The position numbers and the translations under genes were made by a program. The notes under the pieces are model-generated. The model was not told where the DNA came from. It worked only from the letters and a program-made list of their open reading frames with translations, and did not search any database. DNA of 5,727 nt from Candidatus Izemoplasma sp. (GTDB taxonomy: Bacteria; Bacillota_I; Bacilli_A; Izemoplasmatales; Izemoplasmataceae): contig SLPE01000006.1 in the NCBI GenBank assembly GCA_007132145.1, positions 1-5,727 on the forward strand. Reading direction: 5' to 3'. Within the stretch, counting starts at the first letter, position 1. Every line of letters starts with the position of its first letter. This document shows, piece after piece, positions 1 to 5,727 of the stretch.

Positions 1-13
1 GTGCCTGAGCGTC

Positions 14-802
14 TCATCCTGAAACGTTGCGTTCGAAGAAACGGTAGCCGATGAAGGCGAGCGCCAGCATGTAGAGGGCACCGAACACCATATAGAGCGC
101 CATCGGCAAATCACTCGGATGGTCGAAGAGCCCTCCGCCGACCATCAACCCTTTCGCAGGCCAGAAGAGCGGGACGATGCCGAGGACGTATTGTTTGGCA
201 TCTTGCATCGTTTCGATGACGGCGAGCATGGGGATGAGGACGATCATGCCACTCGTCTTCATGTACGCGAACCCTTCAATCTTGTTTTTGGATACCGCGG
301 CGAGCATGAAGGCGAACACCGGCGTGAACAAGCCGGCCGTCAACGCGTAGACGAACATCAACCCGACCGTGATGTCGGCGAAGAGGTCGACACCCATGAT
401 CGTGTAGCCGTCTCCGCTCAACGTCTTCGTCCCGAAAACGACGAAGAAGCTTCCCAAGACCGTGAGCACGTAAGTATAAACCGTTTTGAACAAGATGTAG
501 CCCCGAAGCGAAAGCGGGGTGACCCGGATCGTGTCGAGGGTGTTCTCGTCACGGTTGTCGAGCAGACTGAAACCGAGCAAGACCGAGCCGATGAAAGGCG
601 CGATCGTCGCGAACAGGATGATCATCACGAGCGCGGCGACACGGGTTCCCGGTGTATCGCCTCCGAACCTGTCGAGCAACGCCGGCAAAATGAAAGACCC
701 GATCGCGATGACCATGAGCGGATAGACGAGCAAGATGACGGTCATCTTGTCTTTGATGATGTTCTTTAACTCGTAAAAGAGCAACTTCGTGAATTTTCTC
801 AT
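14..802 (-). CDS. ABC-2 type transporter permease (second permease of the cassette)
   Basis: Integral membrane subunit of 262 residues, probably forming half of the channel of an ABC exporter driven by the ATPase encoded at 1519-2388. Hydrophobic stretches suggest six membrane segments, at about residues 21-43, 55-81, 103-124, 139-170, 182-198 and 234-254. Between segments 2 and 3 lies a cytoplasmic stretch with the pattern DENTLDTIRVTP (residues 85-96). The other permease has the equivalent ENTLKTLLITP, which is typical of the ABC-2 family and likely contacts the ATPase. The ATG at 802 is preceded by AGGGAG (810-815), which lies across the end of the upstream gene. Only 4 bp separate the two genes, so translation is probably coupled. 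The stop is TGA and only 13 bases follow it, so the end of the operon cannot be judged. The family includes drug, lipid and antibiotic exporters; the substrate cannot be read from the sequence. Confidence 0.9.
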   Translation of the reverse strand: MRKFTKLLFYELKNIIKDKMTVILLVYPLMVIAIGSFILPALLDRFGGDTPGTRVAALVMIILFATIAPFIGSVLLGFSLLDNRDENTLDTIRVTPLSLRGYILFKTVYTYVLTVLGSFFVVFGTKTLSGDGYTIMGVDLFADITVGLMFVYALTAGLFTPVFAFMLAAVSKNKIEGFAYMKTSGMIVLIPMLAVIETMQDAKQYVLGIVPLFWPAKGLMVGGGLFDHPSDLPMALYMVFGALYMLALAFIGYRFFERNVSG

Positions 803-806
803 TCAA

Positions 807-1529
807 TCACTCCCTGACCGCGTTTTCGCGATATTTGGGGCCGATGAAAAACAAGAGAAGTCCCGCCGCGAGCGCCGCGAGGTACGCTGTCGAGACAAGG
901 ACGGTCCACAAGGCGACCGTTTTTCCGAAAGACGCGTCGATGAGCATCATCGAGGCGTGTGTCGGCGACAACAGCATGACCGCTTCGAAACGTTCGGGAA
1001 TCAAGCCGAAGGCGAAAAAGATGCTCGGAAAAGCGAGAAAGATCATATAGAGTCCGACAGCGGCGATCAAGCCGTTGAAGTCGCGGGAAACGATCGCGAA
1101 GGAGAAGCCGAGCGCCGCATGCGCGAAAGCGATCAGGACGACTGCCGAATACAATGCGAGAAAATCGAGTTGGACATCGAACAGAAAGAACGCCGCCAAG
1201 GAGATGATGACCGAAGACTGCAAGGCGAGATAGACGGCGGCGATGATTTTCGAAGCGAGCACCGCGACATACCCTGAAGGTGTGATGAGTAGGGTTTTCA
1301 AGGTGTTTTCCTGTTTTTCGTAGAAGAGATTCGCACCGACGTAGAGTACCGTCATCAATGCCGCGTCCATGAAGATGAACAAGGGGACGAACGTCGTCGC
1401 CTGTTCGCGTCCGATCAAGAAGATGACGGCGATCCAAAGCAATGCCACGGCGAAACTGATTTGCAAGATGTTGTATTTCATCAGCCGTTTCAATTCGCCC
1501 TTCAACAGTTTCAACAAGTTATCGGACAT
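807..1529 (-). CDS. ABC-2 type transporter permease (first permease of the cassette)
   Basis: Integral membrane protein of 240 residues, the likely partner of the permease at 14-802 in a two-permease, one-ATPase exporter. Probable membrane segments lie at about residues 20-39, 47-68, 87-116, 123-147, 152-175 and 205-229, and there is no signal peptide. The cytoplasmic loop after segment 2 carries YEKQENTLKTLLITP (residues 70-84), the counterpart of the loop in the partner. The two permeases are otherwise clearly different, so they probably form a heterodimer. The ATG at 1529 overlaps the end of the ATPase gene by 11 bp, and its Shine-Dalgarno GGGAG (1539-1543) sits inside the ATPase coding region, which indicates translational coupling. 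An ATPase followed by two unlike permeases of about 250 residues recalls the fluoroquinolone-export type of ABC-2 cassette in actinobacteria. That comparison is from memory of the layout and does not establish the substrate. Confidence 0.9.
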   Translation of the reverse strand: MSDNLLKLLKGELKRLMKYNILQISFAVALLWIAVIFLIGREQATTFVPLFIFMDAALMTVLYVGANLFYEKQENTLKTLLITPSGYVAVLASKIIAAVYLALQSSVIISLAAFFLFDVQLDFLALYSAVVLIAFAHAALGFSFAIVSRDFNGLIAAVGLYMIFLAFPSIFFAFGLIPERFEAVMLLSPTHASMMLIDASFGKTVALWTVLVSTAYLAALAAGLLLFFIGPKYRENAVRE

Positions 1530-2388
1530 CGCCGGCGACTCCCGTCACTTTGATGAATATTTCGTCGAGCGACGTTTCACCGCTATGCATCGTCTCGATG
1601 CTCGCCGTCTTCAACAATGCCAGGAAGTCCTTGTTCTCTCCAAGGCCTTCAAGCGGGAAGACATGCATCTTCGTCTCGCCGTTCTCGAAAGTCTCGACAC
1701 GGAGTTCTCTTCGTCCGTGTTTGATTTTCAACTCCCTCGGCGATGCGGTTTCGACGATTTCTCCTTCGCGGATGAAGGCGACACGGTCGCACAACTCCTC
1801 GACGTCGTTCATCAAATGTGTCGTCAAAAAGGCGGTGCCACCCCTTGCACGGAAGTCCTTGATCAGATCCTTGATGATGCGCGCGTTGCCCGGGTCGAGA
1901 CCGTTGGTGACTTCATCGAGGAACAGGACTCTGGGCTCGTTCAGGAGCGCCCGCACGAAATTGAGACGCATCTTCATCCCCTTGCTGTAGTCGGCGACGG
2001 GGCGGTCTTTGTCTTCGAGCAATCCGACCGCGTCGAGCAATGTCTCTATATCGGCCCTTTTCTTGTAGAGTTCACTGAAGAAACGCATGTTTTCAAGCCC
2101 GGTCAGCTTCGAAAAATGGACAGGCAGTTCGAAGCCGACGCCGATGTCCTCGTAAAACGCGTTGCCGTACGCCTTGAGATCCTTGCCGAAGTATTCGATG
2201 GTGCCCTCGTACGTCTTGAACAACCGCGTCAAGATCTTTTGCGTCGTCGACTTGCCGGCGCCGCTCGGTCCCAACAACCCGAAAATCTCGCCTTCTACAA
2301 CATCGAAGTCGATGCCCTTGACCGCTGCGACGCGGCTCTTGCGATAGGTGAAACGCAAATCTCTTACCGAAAAAATCGGTACGCCCAT
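1519..2388 (-). CDS. ABC transporter ATP-binding protein (ABC-2 exporter ATPase)
   Basis: Cytoplasmic ATPase of 289 residues that powers the exporter formed with the two permeases downstream. Numbered from the chosen start, Walker A is GPSGAGKST (40-48, Lys46). The signature is a divergent YSKGM (134-138) followed by KMRLNFVRAL. Walker B is VLFLDE (154-159), with catalytic Glu159, the D-loop is GLDP (163-166), and the switch His is in TTHL (His191). The Q-loop position in VGFELP holds Glu87 instead of Gln. A C-terminal domain of about 75 residues ends with SLDEIFIKVTG, as in drug-export ATPases of the CcmA type. An in-frame ATG at 2412 would add eight residues, but it lacks a good ribosome site. 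The ATG at 2388 has AAGGGAG seven bases upstream and gives the family's usual N-terminus (MGVPIFSVRDLRFTY). The gene begins 42 bp after the uvrB stop and overlaps the next gene by 11 bp. Confidence 0.93.
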   Translation of the reverse strand: MGVPIFSVRDLRFTYRKSRVAAVKGIDFDVVEGEIFGLLGPSGAGKSTTQKILTRLFKTYEGTIEYFGKDLKAYGNAFYEDIGVGFELPVHFSKLTGLENMRFFSELYKKRADIETLLDAVGLLEDKDRPVADYSKGMKMRLNFVRALLNEPRVLFLDEVTNGLDPGNARIIKDLIKDFRARGGTAFLTTHLMNDVEELCDRVAFIREGEIVETASPRELKIKHGRRELRVETFENGETKMHVFPLEGLGENKDFLALLKTASIETMHSGETSLDEIFIKVTGVAGDVR

Positions 2389-2395
2389 TTTGATA

Positions 2396-2402
2396 CTCCC
2401 TT
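2396..2402 (-). promoter_or_regulatory. Shine-Dalgarno site that fixes the ATPase start
   Basis: On the minus strand the sequence AAGGGAG lies seven bases before the ATG at 2388. It is a near-perfect match to the anti-Shine-Dalgarno sequence. It lies inside the eight-codon extension that would result from starting at the ATG at 2412, and that upstream ATG has nothing comparable in front of it. This supports the shorter protein. Confidence 0.85.
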
Positions 2403-2430
2403 GTTTAGACATGATGCCGCTTCAGACACA

Positions 2431-4398
2431 TCAACTGCCCGAAGCGCGCAACTCGATGATCAAATCCCTCAACTCCGCGGCTTTCTCGAAATCCAAGTCG
2501 CGGGCGGCCTTGCGCATATCGCGGTTCAGTTCGTCGATGAGGTCGGCCTTTTCCTGCTTGGAAAGCTTCGAAAGGTCGCGGATGTCCTTCTCTTCCGTTT
2601 CGACTTTCACGCGGACCGAAGCGCGAATGTCCTTTTCGACCGTCCGTGGCGTGATGCCGTAACGCTCGTTATGTGCTTGCTGGACCGACCGACGGCGTTC
2701 GGTCTCGTCAATGGCGATGCGCATCGAATCGGTGATGGTATCCGCATAGAGCGCGACGAAGCCGTCGACATTGCGCGCGGCCCTCCCGATCGTCTGGATG
2801 AGACTGCGGCTCGAGCGCAGGAACCCTTCCTTGTCTGCGTCGAGGATGGCGATGAAAGACACTTCGGGCAAGTCGAGTCCTTCACGCAGGAGATTGATGC
2901 CGACAAGGACGTCATAGACGCCGAGTCGCAAGTCGCGGATGATTTCAAGACGCTCGAGCGATTTCACCTCGGCATGCATGTAGGCGACCTTGAATCCCGA
3001 TTCTTTGAGATAAGCGCTCAGATCCTCGCTCATCTTGATGGTGAGCGTTGTGATCAGCGTTCGTTGTTTCTTCTCGATGCGACGTCGTATCTCGGCGACG
3101 ATGTCGTCGATCTGGTCGAGTTTTGGACGGACTTCGACACGGGGATCGAGTAAGCCCGTCGGCCGGATGATCTGTTCGACGACGGTTGCGGAACGTTCGC
3201 GTTCGAAATCGCCCGGGGTCGCGCTCGTATAGACGATTTGTCGGGTTTTTTCAAAAAACTCCTCGAAATTCAAGGGACGGTTGTCGAGCGCGCTCGGTAG
3301 ACGGAACCCGTATTCGACCAACGTTTCCTTGCGAGCGCGGTCGCCGTTGTACATGCCTTTGACTTGCGGCAGTGTGACATGCGATTCATCGACAATCAAC
3401 AAGTAGTCGTCACCGAAGAAATCCATGAGCGTCGTCGGCGTCTCCCCCGCTTCCCGCAACGACAAGTGGCGCGAATAGTTTTCGACGCCTTTGCACGTCC
3501 CGACTTCCGAGAGCATCTCCAAATCGTACATCGTCCTTTGTTTGAGCCTTTCGGCTTCGACCGGCTTGCCGGCGTCCATGAAGCGGGCAACTTGCGTTTT
3601 CAGTTCCTCCCGGATGCGGCGCAATCCCTCTTCGAGTTTGTCCTTGTTCGTGACGAACTGTGTCGCCGGAAAGAGCGTAATCACATCGTATTCACGAAGC
3701 ATCGAGCCGGTGACGACGTCGAAGACGCGGATACGCTCGATGTCGTCGTCGAAAAACTCGACGCGGATGGCTTGTTCCTTCTTGTATGTCGGCAAGATTT
3801 CGACGACGTCGCCCTTGACGCGGAAGGACCCGCGAACGAAATCGTGATCGGCGCGGACGAACAGCATCTCGACGAGACGCTTGAGAAGGTCGTCCCGTCC
3901 GCCCGAGGGTCCCCGTCGTAAAGTGAGCGTCGCATTCTTGTAATCTTCGACGTCGCCGATGCCGTAAATGCACGAGACACTGGCGACGACGATGACGTCT
4001 TGACGTTCGAGCAGCGAGGCGGTCGCGCTGTGACGCAGTTCGTCGATTTCCTCGTTGGTCTGCGCGTCCTTTTCGATGTAGAGGTCGCGTGAAGGCACAT
4101 ACGCCTCCGGTTGATAATAGTCGTAATAGGAGATGAAGTACTCGACCCGATTTTCAGGGAAGAACTCCTTGAACTCCGAATAGAGTTGCCCGGCGAGCGT
4201 CTTGTTGTGGGCGAGCACGAGCACGGGCTTCTCGAGCCCGGCGATGACGTTGCTCATCGTGAACGTCTTGCCCGTGCCCGTCGCGCCGAGCAAGACTTGT
4301 TCGTCCATGCCGCCGCGAATGTTGTCGACGAGGGCGGAAATCGCCTTCTCCTGGTCGCCTTTGGGCGTGTACGGTGTCTTCAGTTTGAACAATCCCAT
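2431..4398 (-). CDS. uvrB: UvrABC system protein B (excinuclease ABC subunit B)
   Basis: UvrB is the damage-verifying helicase-like subunit of nucleotide excision repair. It is loaded on DNA by UvrA, probes the lesion with its beta-hairpin and recruits UvrC for incision. The protein has 655 residues, the full family length. Visible parts are the N-terminal [13 protein letters not shown], Walker A GATGTGKT (38-45) and the aromatic beta-hairpin region beginning [15 protein letters not shown] (91-105). Helicase motifs follow: DESH (337-340), TSATP (391-395), [15 protein letters not shown] (500-514) and QTIGRAARN (535-543). A C-terminal UVR domain (about 615-650, [12 protein letters not shown]) can bind UvrA or UvrC. 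The frame stays open upstream to an ATG at 4461, but that would cross the promoter. The ATG at 4398 matches the family start and has GGAG eight bases upstream. uvrA does not follow; an ABC exporter cassette does. No GAAC-N4-GTTC LexA box is visible in front of the gene. Confidence 0.98.
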   Translation of the reverse strand: MGLFKLKTPYTPKGDQEKAISALVDNIRGGMDEQVLLGATGTGKTFTMSNVIAGLEKPVLVLAHNKTLAGQLYSEFKEFFPENRVEYFISYYDYYQPEAYVPSRDLYIEKDAQTNEEIDELRHSATASLLERQDVIVVASVSCIYGIGDVEDYKNATLTLRRGPSGGRDDLLKRLVEMLFVRADHDFVRGSFRVKGDVVEILPTYKKEQAIRVEFFDDDIERIRVFDVVTGSMLREYDVITLFPATQFVTNKDKLEEGLRRIREELKTQVARFMDAGKPVEAERLKQRTMYDLEMLSEVGTCKGVENYSRHLSLREAGETPTTLMDFFGDDYLLIVDESHVTLPQVKGMYNGDRARKETLVEYGFRLPSALDNRPLNFEEFFEKTRQIVYTSATPGDFERERSATVVEQIIRPTGLLDPRVEVRPKLDQIDDIVAEIRRRIEKKQRTLITTLTIKMSEDLSAYLKESGFKVAYMHAEVKSLERLEIIRDLRLGVYDVLVGINLLREGLDLPEVSFIAILDADKEGFLRSSRSLIQTIGRAARNVDGFVALYADTITDSMRIAIDETERRRSVQQAHNERYGITPRTVEKDIRASVRVKVETEEKDIRDLSKLSKQEKADLIDELNRDMRKAARDLDFEKAAELRDLIIELRASGS

Positions 4399-4406
4399 GT
4401 CATCAT

Positions 4407-4410
4407 CTCC
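4407..4410 (-). promoter_or_regulatory. Shine-Dalgarno site of uvrB
   Basis: GGAG on the minus strand ends eight bases before the ATG at 4398. It supports that start over the longer open frame beginning at 4461. It lies very close to the transcription start predicted from the -10 element at 4418-4423, so the untranslated leader would be only about 13 bases. Confidence 0.7.
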
Positions 4411-4417
4411 ACGTACC

Positions 4418-4426
4418 ATTGTATCA
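4418..4426 (-). promoter_or_regulatory. Probable extended -10 promoter of uvrB
   Basis: Read on the minus strand this is TGATACAAT: a TG dinucleotide, one base, then TACAAT (4423 down to 4418), one mismatch from the consensus -10. No good -35 hexamer lies 16 to 18 bases upstream. The nearest candidate is TTGTAT about 20 bases away, so the promoter would rely on the TG extension. A start of transcription near 4411 is inferred from usual spacing. Confidence 0.6.
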
Positions 4427-4441
4427 TAGCTGAGGGCTCTG

Positions 4442-4450
4442 TGATACAAT
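4442..4450 (+). promoter_or_regulatory. Probable extended -10 promoter of the radical SAM gene
   Basis: TGATACAAT on the plus strand gives TG, one base, then TACAAT at 4445-4450. The -35 region at normal spacing (around 4422-4427) is poor and overlaps the uvrB -10 element, so the two promoters probably share a footprint. Transcription would start near 4457, leaving a leader of about 27 bases before the ATG at 4484. Confidence 0.55.
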
Positions 4451-4467
4451 ATATCTGACACCGCATC

Positions 4468-4473
4468 GGAAAG
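4468..4473 (+). promoter_or_regulatory. Possible Shine-Dalgarno site of the radical SAM gene
   Basis: GGAAAG ends ten bases before the ATG at 4484. It is a weaker and slightly more distant ribosome site than those of the minus-strand genes, which may mean lower translation. Confidence 0.45.
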
Positions 4474-4483
4474 TTGGGTCTAC

Positions 4484-5727
4484 ATGGATTGTCTCTTCGT
4501 CGCGATCAACGCCCGCTATTCCCACACGAACAACGCCGTTCGTCTTTTACATGCGAACTCGGCTTTTTCGACGGATTTCATCGAATACACGATCAAGGAT
4601 TCCCCGAAGCGCATCGCCGCCGACATCCTCTTGAAAAAACCGGCCGTCGTCGGCTTCAGCGTCTACGTATGGAACGTGACGCATGTCGTCGACCTTTGCA
4701 AGCGGCTTTCCCGAGAAGGTATCGCCTGCATCCTCGGCGGTCCGGAAGTCGCCTACGACACGAACCATTATTTGCAAGAAAGCGGTGCCTTGCTCATCGT
4801 CAAGGGCGAAGGCGAAGCGTTCATCGATGACATCATCAGCGCCGCGCTTGAGAGAAACATTCCGAAAACCCTGGAAAACGTCGCTTTCATGACATCAACA
4901 GGCATCGTCGAAAACGCCGTTCGTGTCCATCCCGATCTCGACGCGCTGAAAAGCCCCCATCGTTTCAAATGCGATGAAAAGGCGCGAAAACACAAAATCG
5001 CCTACATCGAGGCGAGCCGCGGTTGTCCTTTCCGTTGCAGTTTTTGCGTTTCTTCGCTTGAACGCTCGGTCCGTTTCTTCAACGCTGATAAGGTCCTAGA
5101 CGACATCGCACATCTCCTTGCGACGGGCGCGCGCGTCGTCAAGTTCCTCGATAGGACGTTCAACGTCCACCCCGAGGCGGAAAAAATCGTAGATACCCTT
5201 TTGAAACGCCATTGCGGGGACGCAACGTTCCAATTCGAAATCACCGGGGACATCCTCGAGCGCTCCCTGCTCGAGAGAATCCATGAAAACGCCCCGAAGG
5301 GGATGTTCCGTTTCGAAGTCGGCATCCAGACGTTGCGTGAAGAAACGAATCGTCTCGTCGACAGACACCAGGACAACACGCGCTTACTTGCGACGTTGCA
5401 AGACATCGTCGAGAAGGACATCATCGACTTGCATCTCGACTTGATCGCCGGGTTGCCTCAAGAAGACCTGTCTTCGTTCAAGGAGACGTTCGATACCGTC
5501 TACCGCCTCGGCGCCAAGGAGCTGCAACTCGGATTTCTCAAACTCCTCAGGGGCACGAAGATTCGAAAGGAGGCGGACATCTACGGCATCCGCTTCAAAG
5601 ACGCCCCTCCTTATGAAATCATCGAAAGCGATGCGCTTTCCATCGAAGACATCAAACGACTCAAAGCGGTCGAGACGGCACTCGACATCTTCCACAACGC
5701 CGGCCATTTCGATGCGGCCTTCATCGA
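4484..5727 (+). CDS. B12-binding-type radical SAM protein, DUF4080 type (3' end missing)
   Basis: The first 414 codons are present and the frame is open to the window edge. Residues 1 to about 135 form a Rossmann-like, B12-binding-type domain, with the opening AINARYSHTNNAVRLL, then VGFSVYVWN, GGPEV (85-89) and GEGE (108-111). No DxHxxG motif is seen, so any cobalamin would not be bound through that histidine. A radical SAM domain follows, with the 4Fe-4S cysteine motif C-PFR-C-SF-C (Cys181, Cys185, Cys188). It continues with LDRTFN, EVGIQT (ending at 283) and DLIAGLPQED (319-328). The stretch LGFLKLLRGTK (349-359) and the PPYE that follows mark the start of the C-terminal DUF4080 region. By family, such enzymes cleave S-adenosylmethionine to start radical chemistry; the substrate of this subfamily is not known to me. 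The ATG at 4484 fits the usual N-terminus. The gene is divergent from uvrB. Confidence 0.9.
   Translation, partial: MDCLFVAINARYSHTNNAVRLLHANSAFSTDFIEYTIKDSPKRIAADILLKKPAVVGFSVYVWNVTHVVDLCKRLSREGIACILGGPEVAYDTNHYLQESGALLIVKGEGEAFIDDIISAALERNIPKTLENVAFMTSTGIVENAVRVHPDLDALKSPHRFKCDEKARKHKIAYIEASRGCPFRCSFCVSSLERSVRFFNADKVLDDIAHLLATGARVVKFLDRTFNVHPEAEKIVDTLLKRHCGDATFQFEITGDILERSLLERIHENAPKGMFRFEVGIQTLREETNRLVDRHQDNTRLLATLQDIVEKDIIDLHLDLIAGLPQEDLSSFKETFDTVYRLGAKELQLGFLKLLRGTKIRKEADIYGIRFKDAPPYEIIESDALSIEDIKRLKAVETALDIFHNAGHFDAAFI

Larger units (their letters stand above)
4418..4450. repeat. Perfect 9-bp inverted repeat in the divergent promoter region
   Basis: ATTGTATCA at 4418-4426 and TGATACAAT at 4442-4450 are exact reverse complements, separated by 15 bp. 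Each arm is an extended -10 element facing away from the centre, so the symmetry can be explained by two mirrored promoters. It could also be an operator for a dimeric regulator acting on both genes. The loop is long and has no T-tract in either direction, so it is not an intrinsic terminator. Confidence 0.75.

Noticed and set aside
119..1277. Plus-strand frames at 119-769 and 789-1277 encoding Arg-, Asp- and Glu-rich proteins.
   Set aside because: They are antisense to membrane-protein genes. The reverse complement of codons for hydrophobic residues produces charged strings of this kind.
2389..2450. A terminator or separate promoter between uvrB and the ATPase gene.
   Set aside because: Only an interrupted GCTT...CAG / CTGAAGC stem is visible, without a T-tract. 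A TTGATG ... TCTAAA pair has 19-bp spacing and would start transcription almost at the ribosome site. Neither is supportable.
1369..3153. A 594-codon open frame on the plus strand, antisense to the ATPase, the first permease's start and half of uvrB.
   Set aside because: It runs opposite three well-supported genes, its translation is charged and low in recognisable motifs, and long antisense frames are expected in GC-rich genes with biased codons. No ribosome site or family match supports it.
4224..4240. A perfect 6-bp hairpin, CGGGCT-TCTCG-AGCCCG.
   Set aside because: It lies inside the uvrB coding region, in codons for conserved residues around position 55, with no T-tract. It is probably chance in GC-rich sequence.
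4399..4461. A longer UvrB starting at the ATG at 4461, with 21 extra residues.
   Set aside because: The extension covers the promoter region and does not resemble any UvrB N-terminus. The ATG at 4398 has a proper ribosome site and matches the family start.
4399..4483. A LexA (SOS) operator in front of uvrB.
   Set aside because: uvrB is often SOS-controlled, but no GAAC-N4-GTTC or CTG-N10-CAG type palindrome with the right spacing is convincing here. The only clear palindrome is the TGATACAAT pair.
5256..5276. A repeat of CTCGAG separated by nine bases in the radical SAM gene.
   Set aside because: It falls in codons for an LERSLLER peptide, so it is explained by the repeated Leu-Glu-Arg residues.

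Overview
The window holds five protein-coding genes packed around one divergent promoter region, all apparently intact except the last, which runs off the right edge. Four genes lie on the minus strand, in transcription order uvrB, an ABC-transporter ATPase and two ABC-2 type permeases. One gene on the plus strand encodes a B12-binding-type radical SAM protein of the DUF4080 kind. No RNA genes, insertion sequences, CRISPR arrays or phage genes are visible, and no gene-free stretch exceeds about 85 bases.

The organism looks like a bacterium of the Bacillota/Mycoplasmatota side. Support comes from strong purine-rich Shine-Dalgarno sites (AAGGGAG, AGGGAG, GGGAG), an extended -10 style of promoter, and the DUF4080 protein type, which I associate with Clostridia and related groups. 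The DNA is fairly GC-rich. TGA is used as a stop (three of the four complete genes) and Trp is encoded by TGG, so the code is standard and not the Mycoplasma code. A GC-rich, Izemoplasma- or Acholeplasma-like lineage would fit, but that is a guess.

Layout from the left: permease B (14-802), permease A (807-1529) and the ATPase (1519-2388) form a tightly coupled exporter cassette read leftward. The junctions are an 11-bp overlap and a 4-bp gap. The cassette starts 42 bp after the uvrB stop with no visible terminator, so it may be read from the uvrB promoter. uvrB (2431-4398) encodes a complete 655-residue excision-repair helicase. The 85-bp region 4399-4483 contains a perfect 9-bp inverted repeat whose arms are each an extended -10 element (TGATACAAT), one facing uvrB and the other facing the radical SAM gene (4484 to the edge).

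Most of the window is ordinary housekeeping and transporter sequence. The points worth a second look are the mirrored promoter pair, the possible uvrB-exporter co-transcription without uvrA, and the uncharacterised radical SAM protein beside a DNA-repair gene. I do not see convincing evidence of a new multi-gene system.
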